Shown here: piece after piece, positions 16,401-19,126 of the stretch | How positions within the stretch are numbered: the first letter of the stretch is position 1 | How the letters are laid out: every line of letters begins with the position of its first letter | Origin: Kitasatospora sp. SolWspMP-SS2h | GTDB taxonomy: Bacteria; Actinomycetota; Actinomycetes; Streptomycetales; Streptomycetaceae | Length of the DNA stretch: 64,000 nt | Direction of reading: 5' to 3' | Assembly (NCBI RefSeq): GCF_003259315.1 | Contig: NZ_QLLT01000010.1 | Location: 186,001 to 250,000, forward strand | Made by a program: the position numbers and the translations under genes | Notes under the pieces: generated by a model | Seen by the model: only the letters and a program-made list of their open reading frames with translations | The model's database searches: none | What the model was told of the DNA's origin: nothing

Positions 16401-17998
16401 GCCGGGGTCTCGTGCGACGGCGGCGGCGCGGAGGCCAGCGCGGACTGCACGTGCGGCATCGCCGATTCGACCTTCGGCGTCGCCGTCTGGGTCTCGGCGC
16501 GCGGCGCGGGGTTGTCCTGGGCCCGGATGCCCGACTGCTCGTGGGTCACGGGCGCGGACGTCTCGTGCGTGGCGGGCGCGGACGTCTGGTGCGGGGCCGA
16601 AGAGGCGGGCGCGGACGTCTGGTGCGCGGTCGAGGAGGCGGGCGGAGCCGTCTCGTGCGGGGTGGAGGAGGTGGGTGCGTTGGTCGGGTGGGTGTCCGCG
16701 CCGTCCCCGGCGCTGCGGGTCGAGCCGAACGGCGTCAGGCCGTTGACCTTCGAGTCGCCCGCGCCCGTCGTCCCGGAGCTGTGCCCGCCGGACGAGCCGG
16801 AACCGGAGCCGGCGGCCATGGCCGCACCCGCTCCCGCCCCCGCGCCCGCGCCCGCGCCCGCGCCGAGCAGCGAGCCGGTGTCGGCACTGCTGCCGTGCGT
16901 GCCCGTCCCCGAGCCGCCGCTGCCACTGCCGCTGCCACTGCCACTCCCGCCACCGGACGAGGACGTCCCGGACGGGCCGTGGTAGGCGCTGTCACCGGAG
17001 GAGGTGGCGGGCTTGTTGAAGGTGGGCGGACCGTCGTGGCCCGCGCCGCCGGTGCTGCCGGTGCTGCCGGGGAGGTCGAGCTTGGGGGCCTCGGCGGGGG
17101 TGGGGGCGTTGGCGTGGCCCTTGATCGCGGAGGCACCCGCGTGCAGGCCCGCGCCCGCGCCGCCGGAGAGGCCGGAGCCGAGCAGGGACTCGCTGTCGAC
17201 CTTGCCGGTGGTGATCAGCTGGGTGGAGACGTCCGCGCCGACGCCGACCGCCGCGCCGCTGGCCATCTTGCCGGCGGTGGAGTTGAGGGCGCTCTCCGCG
17301 CCGATCTTCTTGCCGGCCGCGCCGATGCCCTTGCCGATCAGGTGGGCGGACGCGCCTCCGACCGCGCCGCCGAGGGCGTTCTGGCCGACTTCCTTCATGT
17401 CGATGCTCTTGCGGTGGCCCTCGGCCAGCTCGATGCCCTGGGCCAGGAAGTTGATCGCGGCCATCTGGGCGGCCTGCTTGGCCGCCATTTCGAGCATCTC
17501 CTTGAGCAGCTTCTTCAGCAGCTGCGAGACGACCACCCGGCTGGCCGCGATCATCACCGGCACCTCGAGCAGCGAGGCGCCCGCGGTGAACGGCGCCTCC
17601 GCCTCGGCGGTGGCCAACTCGAAGGCCAGGATGCCGAGTTGCGCGATGATCTGAATCTTGGCGGTCTCCGCGGAGTTGGCCACCTGCTCCAGCATGTCGC
17701 CCATGCCGTTGAGCGCGTTGATCGCGCCGGGCAGGTAGCCGGGGTCCTGCTCGGTGCCCTTGCCGACCGAGTACTTGTCCCAGTACGCGCCCAGGGCGTC
17801 GGCGGCGGCGCCCTTCTGGCCGTCCAGGGCCCGCTTGATGGTCGAATCAGCGCTCTGCGCCGCGTCCTTGAGGGAGTCGGCCGCCTTGCGGCAGTGCTCG
17901 GCCATGTCGCGGAGCTGGTCCTCGTCGGCCTCGGGCCAACGCGTTCCGGCGAGCAGCAACAGGACCCACTGGAGCGGCTCCGGGAGTTCGACAGCCAT
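1439..17998 (-). CDS. Giant (5519 aa) type VII-like effector: CpnT-type N-domain, 3x Tox-PL, CNF-like and OTU-like cysteine enzymes, repeat array
   Basis: An uninterrupted 5519-codon frame, last gene of the WXG cassette; its ATG is 4 bp past the preceding stop. Seen: (1) residues 1-300, helical CpnT/WXG100_2-type N-domain (GTRWPEADEDQL) with Gly/Ala-rich segments; (2) ~310-900, Gly/Ser then Pro/His/Glu repeats; (3) Tox-PL copy 1, C1096/H1175/D1191; (4) helical and coiled-coil region, densest ~1990-2085; (5) C2508/H2524, a CNF-like GC...H pair; (6) Tox-PL copy 2, C2957/H3036/D3052; (7) degenerate copy 3, S3215/H3287/D3303; (8) OTU-like box D3390-x-x-C3393 (GDGLC) with H3555 (GNHYDG); (9) ~3680-5200, about six ~270-residue repeats; (10) unrecognised C-terminus. 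Basic clusters KRGR/KRRR precede Tox-PL copies 1 and 2. Tox-PL enzymes deamidate glutamine and OTU proteins cleave ubiquitin-like chains. Inference: a secreted multi-warhead effector. The fold of the repeats and the target cell are unknown. Confidence 0.85.
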   Translation of the reverse strand: MAVELPEPLQWVLLLLAGTRWPEADEDQLRDMAEHCRKAADSLKDAAQSADSTIKRALDGQKGAAADALGAYWDKYSVGKGTEQDPGYLPGAINALNGMGDMLEQVANSAETAKIQIIAQLGILAFELATAEAEAPFTAGASLLEVPVMIAASRVVVSQLLKKLLKEMLEMAAKQAAQMAAINFLAQGIELAEGHRKSIDMKEVGQNALGGAVGGASAHLIGKGIGAAGKKIGAESALNSTAGKMASGAAVGVGADVSTQLITTGKVDSESLLGSGLSGGAGAGLHAGASAIKGHANAPTPAEAPKLDLPGSTGSTGGAGHDGPPTFNKPATSSGDSAYHGPSGTSSSGGGSGSGSGSGSGGSGTGTHGSSADTGSLLGAGAGAGAGAGAGAAMAAGSGSGSSGGHSSGTTGAGDSKVNGLTPFGSTRSAGDGADTHPTNAPTSSTPHETAPPASSTAHQTSAPASSAPHQTSAPATHETSAPVTHEQSGIRAQDNPAPRAETQTATPKVESAMPHVQSALASAPPPSHETPAPHQEQAAPQSHESVTPRAEQAAPQSHETPAPRQESAPPVAHEQAPPTGHEQAPPVAHEQAPPQSHETPVAHEQAPPQSHETPVPHEQAPPQSHETPAPRQESAPAHENVTPHQEQAAPRPEQSAAPRVEHDSTPVAHESVAPRAEQAPPQSHDAPAPRQESAPPVAHEQAAPQLGHDSAPVAHEQAPPQSHETPAPRQESAPPTGHEQAAPQSHETPVPRQESAPAHENVVPHQEQAAPRPEPVAASAGSGAVHESVQPGSPGVGGLGSVPGLSGAAHLGGVGEGATHLDGGTRIAGGQAHAQSRPGTQNTPDQTVPNGLADGSVPTGVPQNQAPTGTPMTGAGFAPGAMGGGHPGGGSSRGPVGTGTPKAGGTGTVSGGTKRSHQEAFGSEHAGGNTNTLGRRIANPRRRPAGATPEQPPVRTDHQANGPARQEPSPHEPASTTGNRSTGPVEQRPHQDTATPGTNDRKRGRDDRDDEGGAERDAKRRRTPAYENTDGVMNDRGYRSFGPEHPLTQDLVQHLGGPGKPHPEMSDGLLQKVNPHQEPVNAGPDFRRGNDLNACLENVEAYRDTHFGRPRVSGQTLHGTVEPIPGNTLWKRHDGPALFGEGGPAVQKLMEQVKEGGPGTFATVLGTGKQGDGHAVALVHDQDGTLRWADLTDRKVTPADGNLPENFGKDWTVWASVADPHENNISGPHDQNFMDTYSSFTRPEERPAPEQSHTDQPHVEQPRTEQPRPDDGFGTVTNSGQRQDETDIIQQHDSEAAASGGGPVKLKWNADENKWTRSEDDPADPNAFSKWMDEDFGTRKKTPVEVDVDRLSQPELHQFADMLIRSDYPQTAGRVLERAQWLDEQARLGNGQGDPAKHLLSTGSEIVGKGDELRDRLMLMADRPRFEEAHPTPEAQLRYEQETVRRGEELERLLKGQVTGAAEHGGLYNLRNEYGPLSGLSKTLSEPGTGDKGERVPLALNRELMDMVRNKVRTFRRDQAYADVPTGTQWKTVQEEIRNGAGNERPPGSETPRTEDPNAPKPEDSNAPKPEDANAPKPEDLKTLTPEDLANLPEDLATLPPEKRADFVRALSERNLGDLHAQVDPHLRADPELKGLYDSLQDLPYRLKHSTPAYHAIANSGMLSSQGDLKRRDFKFMASGKSSGTNTSSLGNDDFAFFRMEVGNEKMVTRYGPTTMVFGPEILSHYDGWVSLHDQLEPLDRKAMQEFKLPDGEVVRTTEYANGATTTGQKSKWEHTYPGSGGTRQPTTFDREVFHGKDVVEGLALSVVQEVHRAGPALKEHAVKLNQELTTAKGELETARGTDGEAAAQARVSRAEKDLGDLVSRLYRPEAKFGSGLPIDPRPGHEPSPNGEARPPFRPLLVHNADGDGRYRGDGTLDPLAFTAARMSDRVDDRQREGEKNYAKGETRTNLGDALRQYEPAVSAARKSVTRTEEFVRQTEEEARNLRQEPNPGPDHRNRLNAAEQRAEQARTMLEERRTKEREVTERTAELQQRKAELDEQHRQRQEERQRIEREEREERQRKAEEKQQRRQEKAARRQGVVQARGDENTGSPSTGEHAPKASKGQQAEQYMGRFRSTDSDTLAVPLTGHDEASIRRSVLELHDLRTPEDAKDFGKHFATWIDGNRQGPLAGIEKQTLDAVIKNLVRPGSTGLDTPGPSRDAYFTALAKNLGRDVVLTHDGNELNRYPGTEEGGPGRELRLEQPSADTPPVTPPTGSSTSTPAHQGNDGTPGPSRGFGSAPRTTAPTGQQGTDHSGPSVHSTNQHDQVQHDPAQHDQVQHDQVQEQTDHQDTNHQDTDHQQHVQDPAPGHEPLLPPVGTAEHGLVHDPVEFLSHTPVSVSFADGVMSRTPGLQQHDAFTFVDAFERSSEHWFTLERDPNAPAGHDAYVLTPAWEKYAEHDPSFPRPSNGVALPAPKPDHEYVRAGYIPYKQGRPVNDAAIGSVDVVRHPDPARPGDGLVFTGGMNGCALAVTDVGPNSFKVWHVQSYSATSNLGPAADFRLRHPATDWFGVDEYVTPGQGQLFEATNVLRHGPDGWEVISQEVVKAPGDHHIGRQSSRPLNLAPPTGPEFTGRTVGLYHPVATEQVQRFDGKAARLLREVPEGWMRDTVRNEINGLHDRLAAQEQTLADLRQPGTTPQQLRTAADTLRNNGVLNEQAANNSAIMLESALRMAFNEPAGRPFSFKSHVEALVEEFQPGQNAAWIDGLHRETDAYLQSAPAPVTAPVTAHQPGFGSVPTPTTDHVPTTDHTPAPGSDTPRGHTPDPMQLDSPIESTVPTPSVEHRTDPDPDPMAVDRDGDTAQDLPNPRKRGREDEENEPDPQNERSEQDEQDGSTAERDTKRRRTPAYENTDGVMNDRGYRSFGPEHPLSQDLLGYLGGEPKVHPALSNSLLQKVNPHQEPVNAAAGFQRGNDLNACLENVEAYRDTHFGRPRVSGQTLHGDVEPNPGNTLWKRHDGPALFGEGDAAVRKLMDQVRAGGPGSFATVLGAGKEGQGHAVALVHDRDGRLRWADPADRKVTTATGGLPENFRADWTVWASVADPHENNISGPHDPNFMDTYSTLARPGTEPAPEPAPVREATPADVALPPSRPESPTAGEDGTTVPTTGPTHGGERQETAPQAELTGKLIDYLGGEPKMHPPLSNALLQKVNPPEASGRSAESTRPGQDPDLNPDTSLESVGAYRDTHFGRPRVAGQPPHGDAPAVGSEGPVRLGQGPDAIGTLMDQVRAAGKGSFATVLGTGPNGAGHAVALVHDRDGQLRWADPAVRKVTPATGGLPEHFRADWTVSASVSDPHGNPVPGRREPETTDTPKPTDRTTTPEPRTTTPEPRTERAPVSEFPPLGARIPVKGDGLCLIHSLEASVPGLSGRHPEGLQNAVEQHFGTLRPEDWPTEVVANYRNHLLSRSNLRQSELLEFLPSENRSGFVGMPDSELRAIISDHLAVNSPDPSPREQRALLGTVRDWSGRWGSDEGEMLPAAAAHALDLRLRVVDHDGITRAVFGPPGGTPATVYHRGNHYDGSEPQPVTPAVGHTTTTPEPEAKAPEHEQQQPPKPAPKAEQQPESAPTPKPAPEAEQQPPLKTPGDESEPPKPEPAPEAEQQPPLKTPGDESEPPKPDTVVEAKPAPKPEPKPIAGTDLVVGLTEHETAVRKKVLDVLARAVPGDRAAARAFADANFGPATLRPMLSALSRGEVWTAPFEGNGWSGNVKLRGQVTESTPAGQRKIEFEDGADRTVAIGTDRDSAWQFNVGAQTRQTRGVGEPQELVAYYHDRGRAEVTMDLGGTVARSKTNEEADLFRSTMQLEIDFNDLSHHGTPVRNESGGHTEKVDLGLTVAVPQRPEITPSSEQRVPPQRLQDGRVGGQEIVLDLSPRGASHDRRPVEALLGKAEASAKEAFGNDWPALRDKVLAEVDLARLQRDLKSMTAGEPVSVTLTDRRGKPLGTVEITARVEELKQVGTTKETEFNIGTSMQQVRSKSSNTGHAGQLGFSSVVKPGAALISPPGVAGRLGRDQVSVTGEARTSQLTSKSKVPGVVYDGTVHFDLSFNGKPVASDAGTAAVRLLVDRADTAPESVKTEQPKTDQPKADATAPKADGTAPKTDGSTGPQLHEVVSPPASVWHGGDDTGGLGETVVVRDLESTKQLREALDTAGRAKFGKDWDTVREQVMRGFSQPNLSARLTGMTRGEPLEIKVPGKESLVVTAVAEVRTMTYRREDGKAELNVVNETSSFSLDRRLGARTTMEQGHVGGVPVKGTPGFDLTATAAAEQRRRAGGQGRQADRVYASGKYGAPQVIYGTELVVDVRIGPPGKAADGEPDVSVPVRAEVGMDARDTVKVQAPRTEDGVIDFKRPATTSTAPKADTTTSTAPKADATDGTAPKADTTTSTAPKADATHVAPRRMREQHELNASYVVHSLSGADKVRSAVNDALRRKHGEPSEEMRQRLDASFDRVALKTQLSQLTRGGKITETVSGKTWSAEITVRARLGEATYHSKADKYEFESGTRASSGQGNLHDGRDRTAGGGQVKIKAPFVDIPTGYAYRLERSYGRTTETVGSASNRGKHVEKAVLFDVDTAYDVEVKFTQLGVDHGTVPLEVHTVARVAVPERDAEPVSGSVQRDTTKQPKGFVEQRRLDSSAIVTDVHALPDPTPTVSPTPANGTPNSTPNGSAGTAPAPRRTLGESILSQVESGWKPGGLRLPGSGRQGRPGAESNPFGSDWAGVRRKLDAELTPDKLQSRLKGMTAGDEIVVRHGRTTVRVGAVLRDKLEHLGDSGTTEFNAGTDVQRTFATADGTGTTHQGVFGAVAAVPVPHAPAVSVTGGLIGTGGRGHNQVDVQTRSTTAGAATKTKADGSAYKGEAELQFTISRKPWVGTQVHRRRTAVIGYETIVESGENVPAQAQSDAAATAAPAADRQPQTVSLQPSGPGTVQVPPDRIWETGLRDTDVLRWLGDVGGVQDLVRLRGPQYFGASTWEKMEPQVGKITTHSHLSALFGSASQGAEVAATVPTNKVTFGGGKGVEIGVKVVSLESLSSGKADVAPANTLSSGSTRYDLSANNAGLQAQVGAKVTGDPTSNSPSLIGGASRVGREGGGHSDSGQVISNAKYSDDMARYTGYAEVDVTFFNGNKERVTEKGVVPFTVEIPTAETTAKSVPGDHYLAFTPEQKGGEARLAEGAWRLAEVERALTPDGDGGGSTTPAPTAPTGPAPTAPITPAPTGPVPSAAARHEQLMGTARLGQAFANGEFTSGTDAGVARIKAAHRLVELAGGTTADTSALLGTLLKDPGGTALKAEQVRQVIDYVARKNTAGPVTLDDLVAGAQDDWPDREPYEIHRGTWTDDGPASELVTAAMATAADAAGPLLRGGAPAAGLLHLTVTGEGPELPLHRTFDLDDGPVTDQIRTIEGDTYLKPGTRPSEVTVRLTGKPGAGQDWDYRITARSDRSRELMIRQLNPKEGQQRDPQAQAEADARSAGLDRFVADRSGASEASD
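2400..6960 (-). repeat. About six tandem ~270-residue protein repeats (C-terminal third of the giant protein)
   Basis: A recurring signature, a short helix pair ending L-x-x-M/L-T-x-G (LKSMTAGEP, LTGMTRGEP, LSQLTRGGK, LKGMTAGDE, and divergent first and last copies), recurs about every 260-280 residues, near nt 6810, 6110, 5340, 4500, 3670 and 2930. Each is followed by a Val/Thr/Arg-rich stretch with an alternating beta-like pattern, usually containing F/L-N-x-G-T or similar, and by a Pro/Thr/Ala-Lys linker. I do not recognise the fold. Units share pattern more than sequence, so they are old duplications. Confidence 0.6.
4711..4840 (-). repeat. Four-copy 30-bp tandem repeat (APKAD linker) inside the giant gene
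   Basis: GTCCGCCTTCGGCGCGGTGC starts at 4721, 4751, 4781 and (one base changed) 4811, a strict 30-bp period. It encodes alternating TAPKADTTTS and TAPKADATDG linker peptides between two of the large repeats. Confidence 0.8.
7035..7172 (-). repeat. Two-copy 72-bp-period tandem repeat inside the giant gene
   Basis: A ~65-bp segment beginning TCCGGCTTCGGCGGCTCCGA at 7035 recurs at 7107, encoding PLKTPGDESEPPKP twice in the Pro/Glu linker between the OTU-like domain and the first C-terminal repeat. The DNA copies look essentially identical, so the duplication is recent. Confidence 0.75.
7320..7860 (-). other. OTU-like cysteine protease domain in the giant protein
   Basis: The segment opens with ARIPVKGDGLCLIHSL, a canonical OTU D-G-x-C box (D3390, C3393). 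It continues through helices (PEDWPTEVVANYRNHLL) to EGEMLPAAAAHALDLRLRVV and ends at a VYHRGNHYDG strand with H3555. Spacing of about 160 residues between Cys and His fits OTU folds. OTU enzymes in bacteria are typically effectors acting on host ubiquitin, or self-cleaving maturation proteases. Confidence 0.65.
8040..8500 (-). other. Tox-PL domain, copy 3 of the giant protein, catalytic Cys replaced by Ser
   Basis: Begins at LIDYLGGEPKMHPPLSNALL without the basic KRRR/AYENTDGVMNDRG lead-in of copies 1 and 2. The active-site segment reads DTSLESVGAYRDTHFG where the other copies have NACLENVEAYRDTHFG, so Ser3215 takes the Cys position. It also lacks the WKRHDGPALF segment, shortening the Ser-His spacing to 72. 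H3287 and D3303 are kept. Probably a non-catalytic (binding or decoy) copy. Confidence 0.65.
8703..9362 (-). other. Tox-PL domain, copy 2 of the giant protein
   Basis: A near-duplicate of the 14284-14944 segment at both DNA and protein level, including the upstream KRRRTPAYEN and PVNA segments. C2957, H3036 and D3052 are all present. Differences are mostly conservative (for example PADRKV for LTDRKV after the Asp). This suggests a segmental duplication maintained by selection or by gene conversion. Confidence 0.7.
10160..10880 (-). other. CNF-like Cys/His deamidase-type module in the giant protein (tentative)
   Basis: Residues ~2375-2610. A compact domain with GGMNGCALAV (C2508) followed 16 residues later by VWHVQS (H2524). 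In CNF/BLF1-type deamidases a Gly-Cys turn is followed about 12-16 residues later by the catalytic His, which is the reason for this call. No wider family match is claimed; it could also be another Cys/His fold. Confidence 0.35.
14284..14944 (-). other. Tox-PL (papain-like glutamine deamidase) domain, copy 1 of the giant protein
   Basis: Residues ~1018-1238. Starts at a basic KRRRTPAYEN segment, then a ~70-residue N-terminal part ending LLQKVNPHQEPVNA. The catalytic triad follows: Cys in NDLNACLENVEAYRD (1096), His in GHAVALVHD (1175) and Asp in RWADL (1191). The Cys-His spacing of 79 and His-Asp spacing of 16 are identical in copy 2. All three residues are intact, so activity is expected if the family assignment is right. 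Confidence 0.7.
15640..16660 (-). repeat. Low-complexity Pro/His/Glu/Gln tandem repeats coding region
   Basis: DNA such as TCGTGCGACTGCGGCGGCGC recurs many times. It encodes blocks like APPQSHETPVAHEQ and APRQESAPPVAHEQ, 11-14 residues each, between the N-terminal domain and Tox-PL copy 1 of the giant protein. The near-identical DNA units suggest slippage or recombination and make this stretch prone to copy-number change and assembly error. Confidence 0.75.
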
Positions 17999-18002
17999 GG
18001 GT

Positions 18003-19079
18003 TCAGTGCCTTCCGCTCTGGATGGGCCGCGTGCTGATGATCGGTTGGACGGGGGCGGACGGGAGCGAGGGCGCGGTGGGCATCTGCACGGTGCTGTCGA
18101 TGCCGTCGAGTTCGGAGACGACGTTCTCGTCCGCGTTCTGGTAGCTCTCGGCCATCGCCTTCAGCCCGTCGGCGATGCCCTTGAGCGCGTCGGGCAGGCC
18201 CTTGACGACGTCCATGGTGTCGTGGCTGTACTTCAGGTAGCCCTTCTCCCCCTCGGCGAACTTCTTGCCCGACTCGTCGTTGCCCCAGGGGTTCTGGGCC
18301 TCCATCGAGGGCAGGAAGGCGCTCAGCGAGCGGTAGACGTTGGCCACCTGCTCGGAGGCCGCGAGCATCGGCGAGACGGCCGCCCGGTACTGCGCCGGGT
18401 CGACCTGGAAGCCCGACCCGGCACCCCCCGATCCTCCGCCGCTCGCGGAGGACGCGCTCCGCTTGGCGGCGCCCTGGCCGGAGGAGGCCGGAGCCGCCGC
18501 GTCACGGGCGACGGCGCTGGCCCGCTGCAGGGGCTGCGCGGGCTCGCTCCGCTCCGTCGGACGCAGCGGCTCGGTCCCGTCCTGCATCGGAACGCCCCGC
18601 TCCGTCGGGCGCAGCGGTTCGGTCGCCTCCCGCGCCGGAACGCCCTGCTCCATCGGCTGGAGCCGCGCCGTCCCCTCCTGCATCGGAACGCCCCGCTCCA
18701 TCGGGCGCAGCGCCTCGGTCGCCTCCCGCGCCGGAACGCCCTGCTCCATGGGCTGGAGCCGCGCCGTGCCCTCCTGCATCGGGACGCCCCGCTCCATCGG
18801 CTGGAGCCGCGCCGTCCCCTCCTGCATCGGAACGCCCCGCTCCATGGGCTGGAGCCGCGCCGTCGCCTCCTGCATCGGAACGCCCCGCTCCGTCGGCTGC
18901 AACGGCACGCTCTCCGCCCGCTGGAACGGCTGCAGGGGCTCCAGCGGGGCGCTGTCGGGCATGACCGTGCCGACCCGCATCCGGGTGGGCTCGATCGCTT
19001 CCTCGGGCAGCAGGCGGGCGGTGCGGGTGGGCTCGGCCAGCGCGTCGGCGGTGTACCAGGCCGACTCGTCGTTGCTCAT
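18003..19079 (-). CDS. WXG100-like type VII substrate with N-terminal 16-residue tandem repeats
   Basis: 358 residues, ATG at 19079. Residues ~45-175 are about seven and a half copies of a 16-residue unit (PMERGVPMQEGTARLQ and variants with PAREATEALR). An Ala/Ser/Gly linker follows, then from about residue 215 a helical C-terminal domain with a central NPWGNDESGKKF turn (W near 265). That is the W-x-G type hairpin of WXG100/ESX proteins, later followed by YQNAD, which fits the YxxxD/E type VII export signal. It ends 4 bp before the giant gene's ATG, so the two are almost certainly translated from one message. It probably acts as a secretion partner or chaperone for the giant protein (inference). 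The repeats have no function I recognise. Confidence 0.75.
   Translation of the reverse strand: MSNDESAWYTADALAEPTRTARLLPEEAIEPTRMRVGTVMPDSAPLEPLQPFQRAESVPLQPTERGVPMQEATARLQPMERGVPMQEGTARLQPMERGVPMQEGTARLQPMEQGVPAREATEALRPMERGVPMQEGTARLQPMEQGVPAREATEPLRPTERGVPMQDGTEPLRPTERSEPAQPLQRASAVARDAAAPASSGQGAAKRSASSASGGGSGGAGSGFQVDPAQYRAAVSPMLAASEQVANVYRSLSAFLPSMEAQNPWGNDESGKKFAEGEKGYLKYSHDTMDVVKGLPDALKGIADGLKAMAESYQNADENVVSELDGIDSTVQMPTAPSLPSAPVQPIISTRPIQSGRH
18540..18915 (-). repeat. 48-bp tandem repeat array, about 7.5 copies, in the WXG-like gene
   Basis: Units built around CCTCCTGCATCGGAACGCCC and CGCTCCATCGGCTGGAGCCG recur every 48 bp, keeping frame and encoding the 16-residue GVPMQEGTARLQP-type repeat. 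Two unit types alternate (PMQEGTARLQ and PAREATEALR), suggesting past amplification of a two-unit block. Confidence 0.8.
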
Positions 19080-19126
19080 GGGAGGGTTCCTTCGTCAGGG
19101 CGGGCGCGGCGGGCGGCGGGCGCGGG

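Noticed and set aside
15122..18037. Plus-strand Arg/Leu/Gly/Val frame over the Pro/His/Glu repeats
   Set aside because: Repeat DNA read backwards gives Arg-rich repeats; no start signal or domain.
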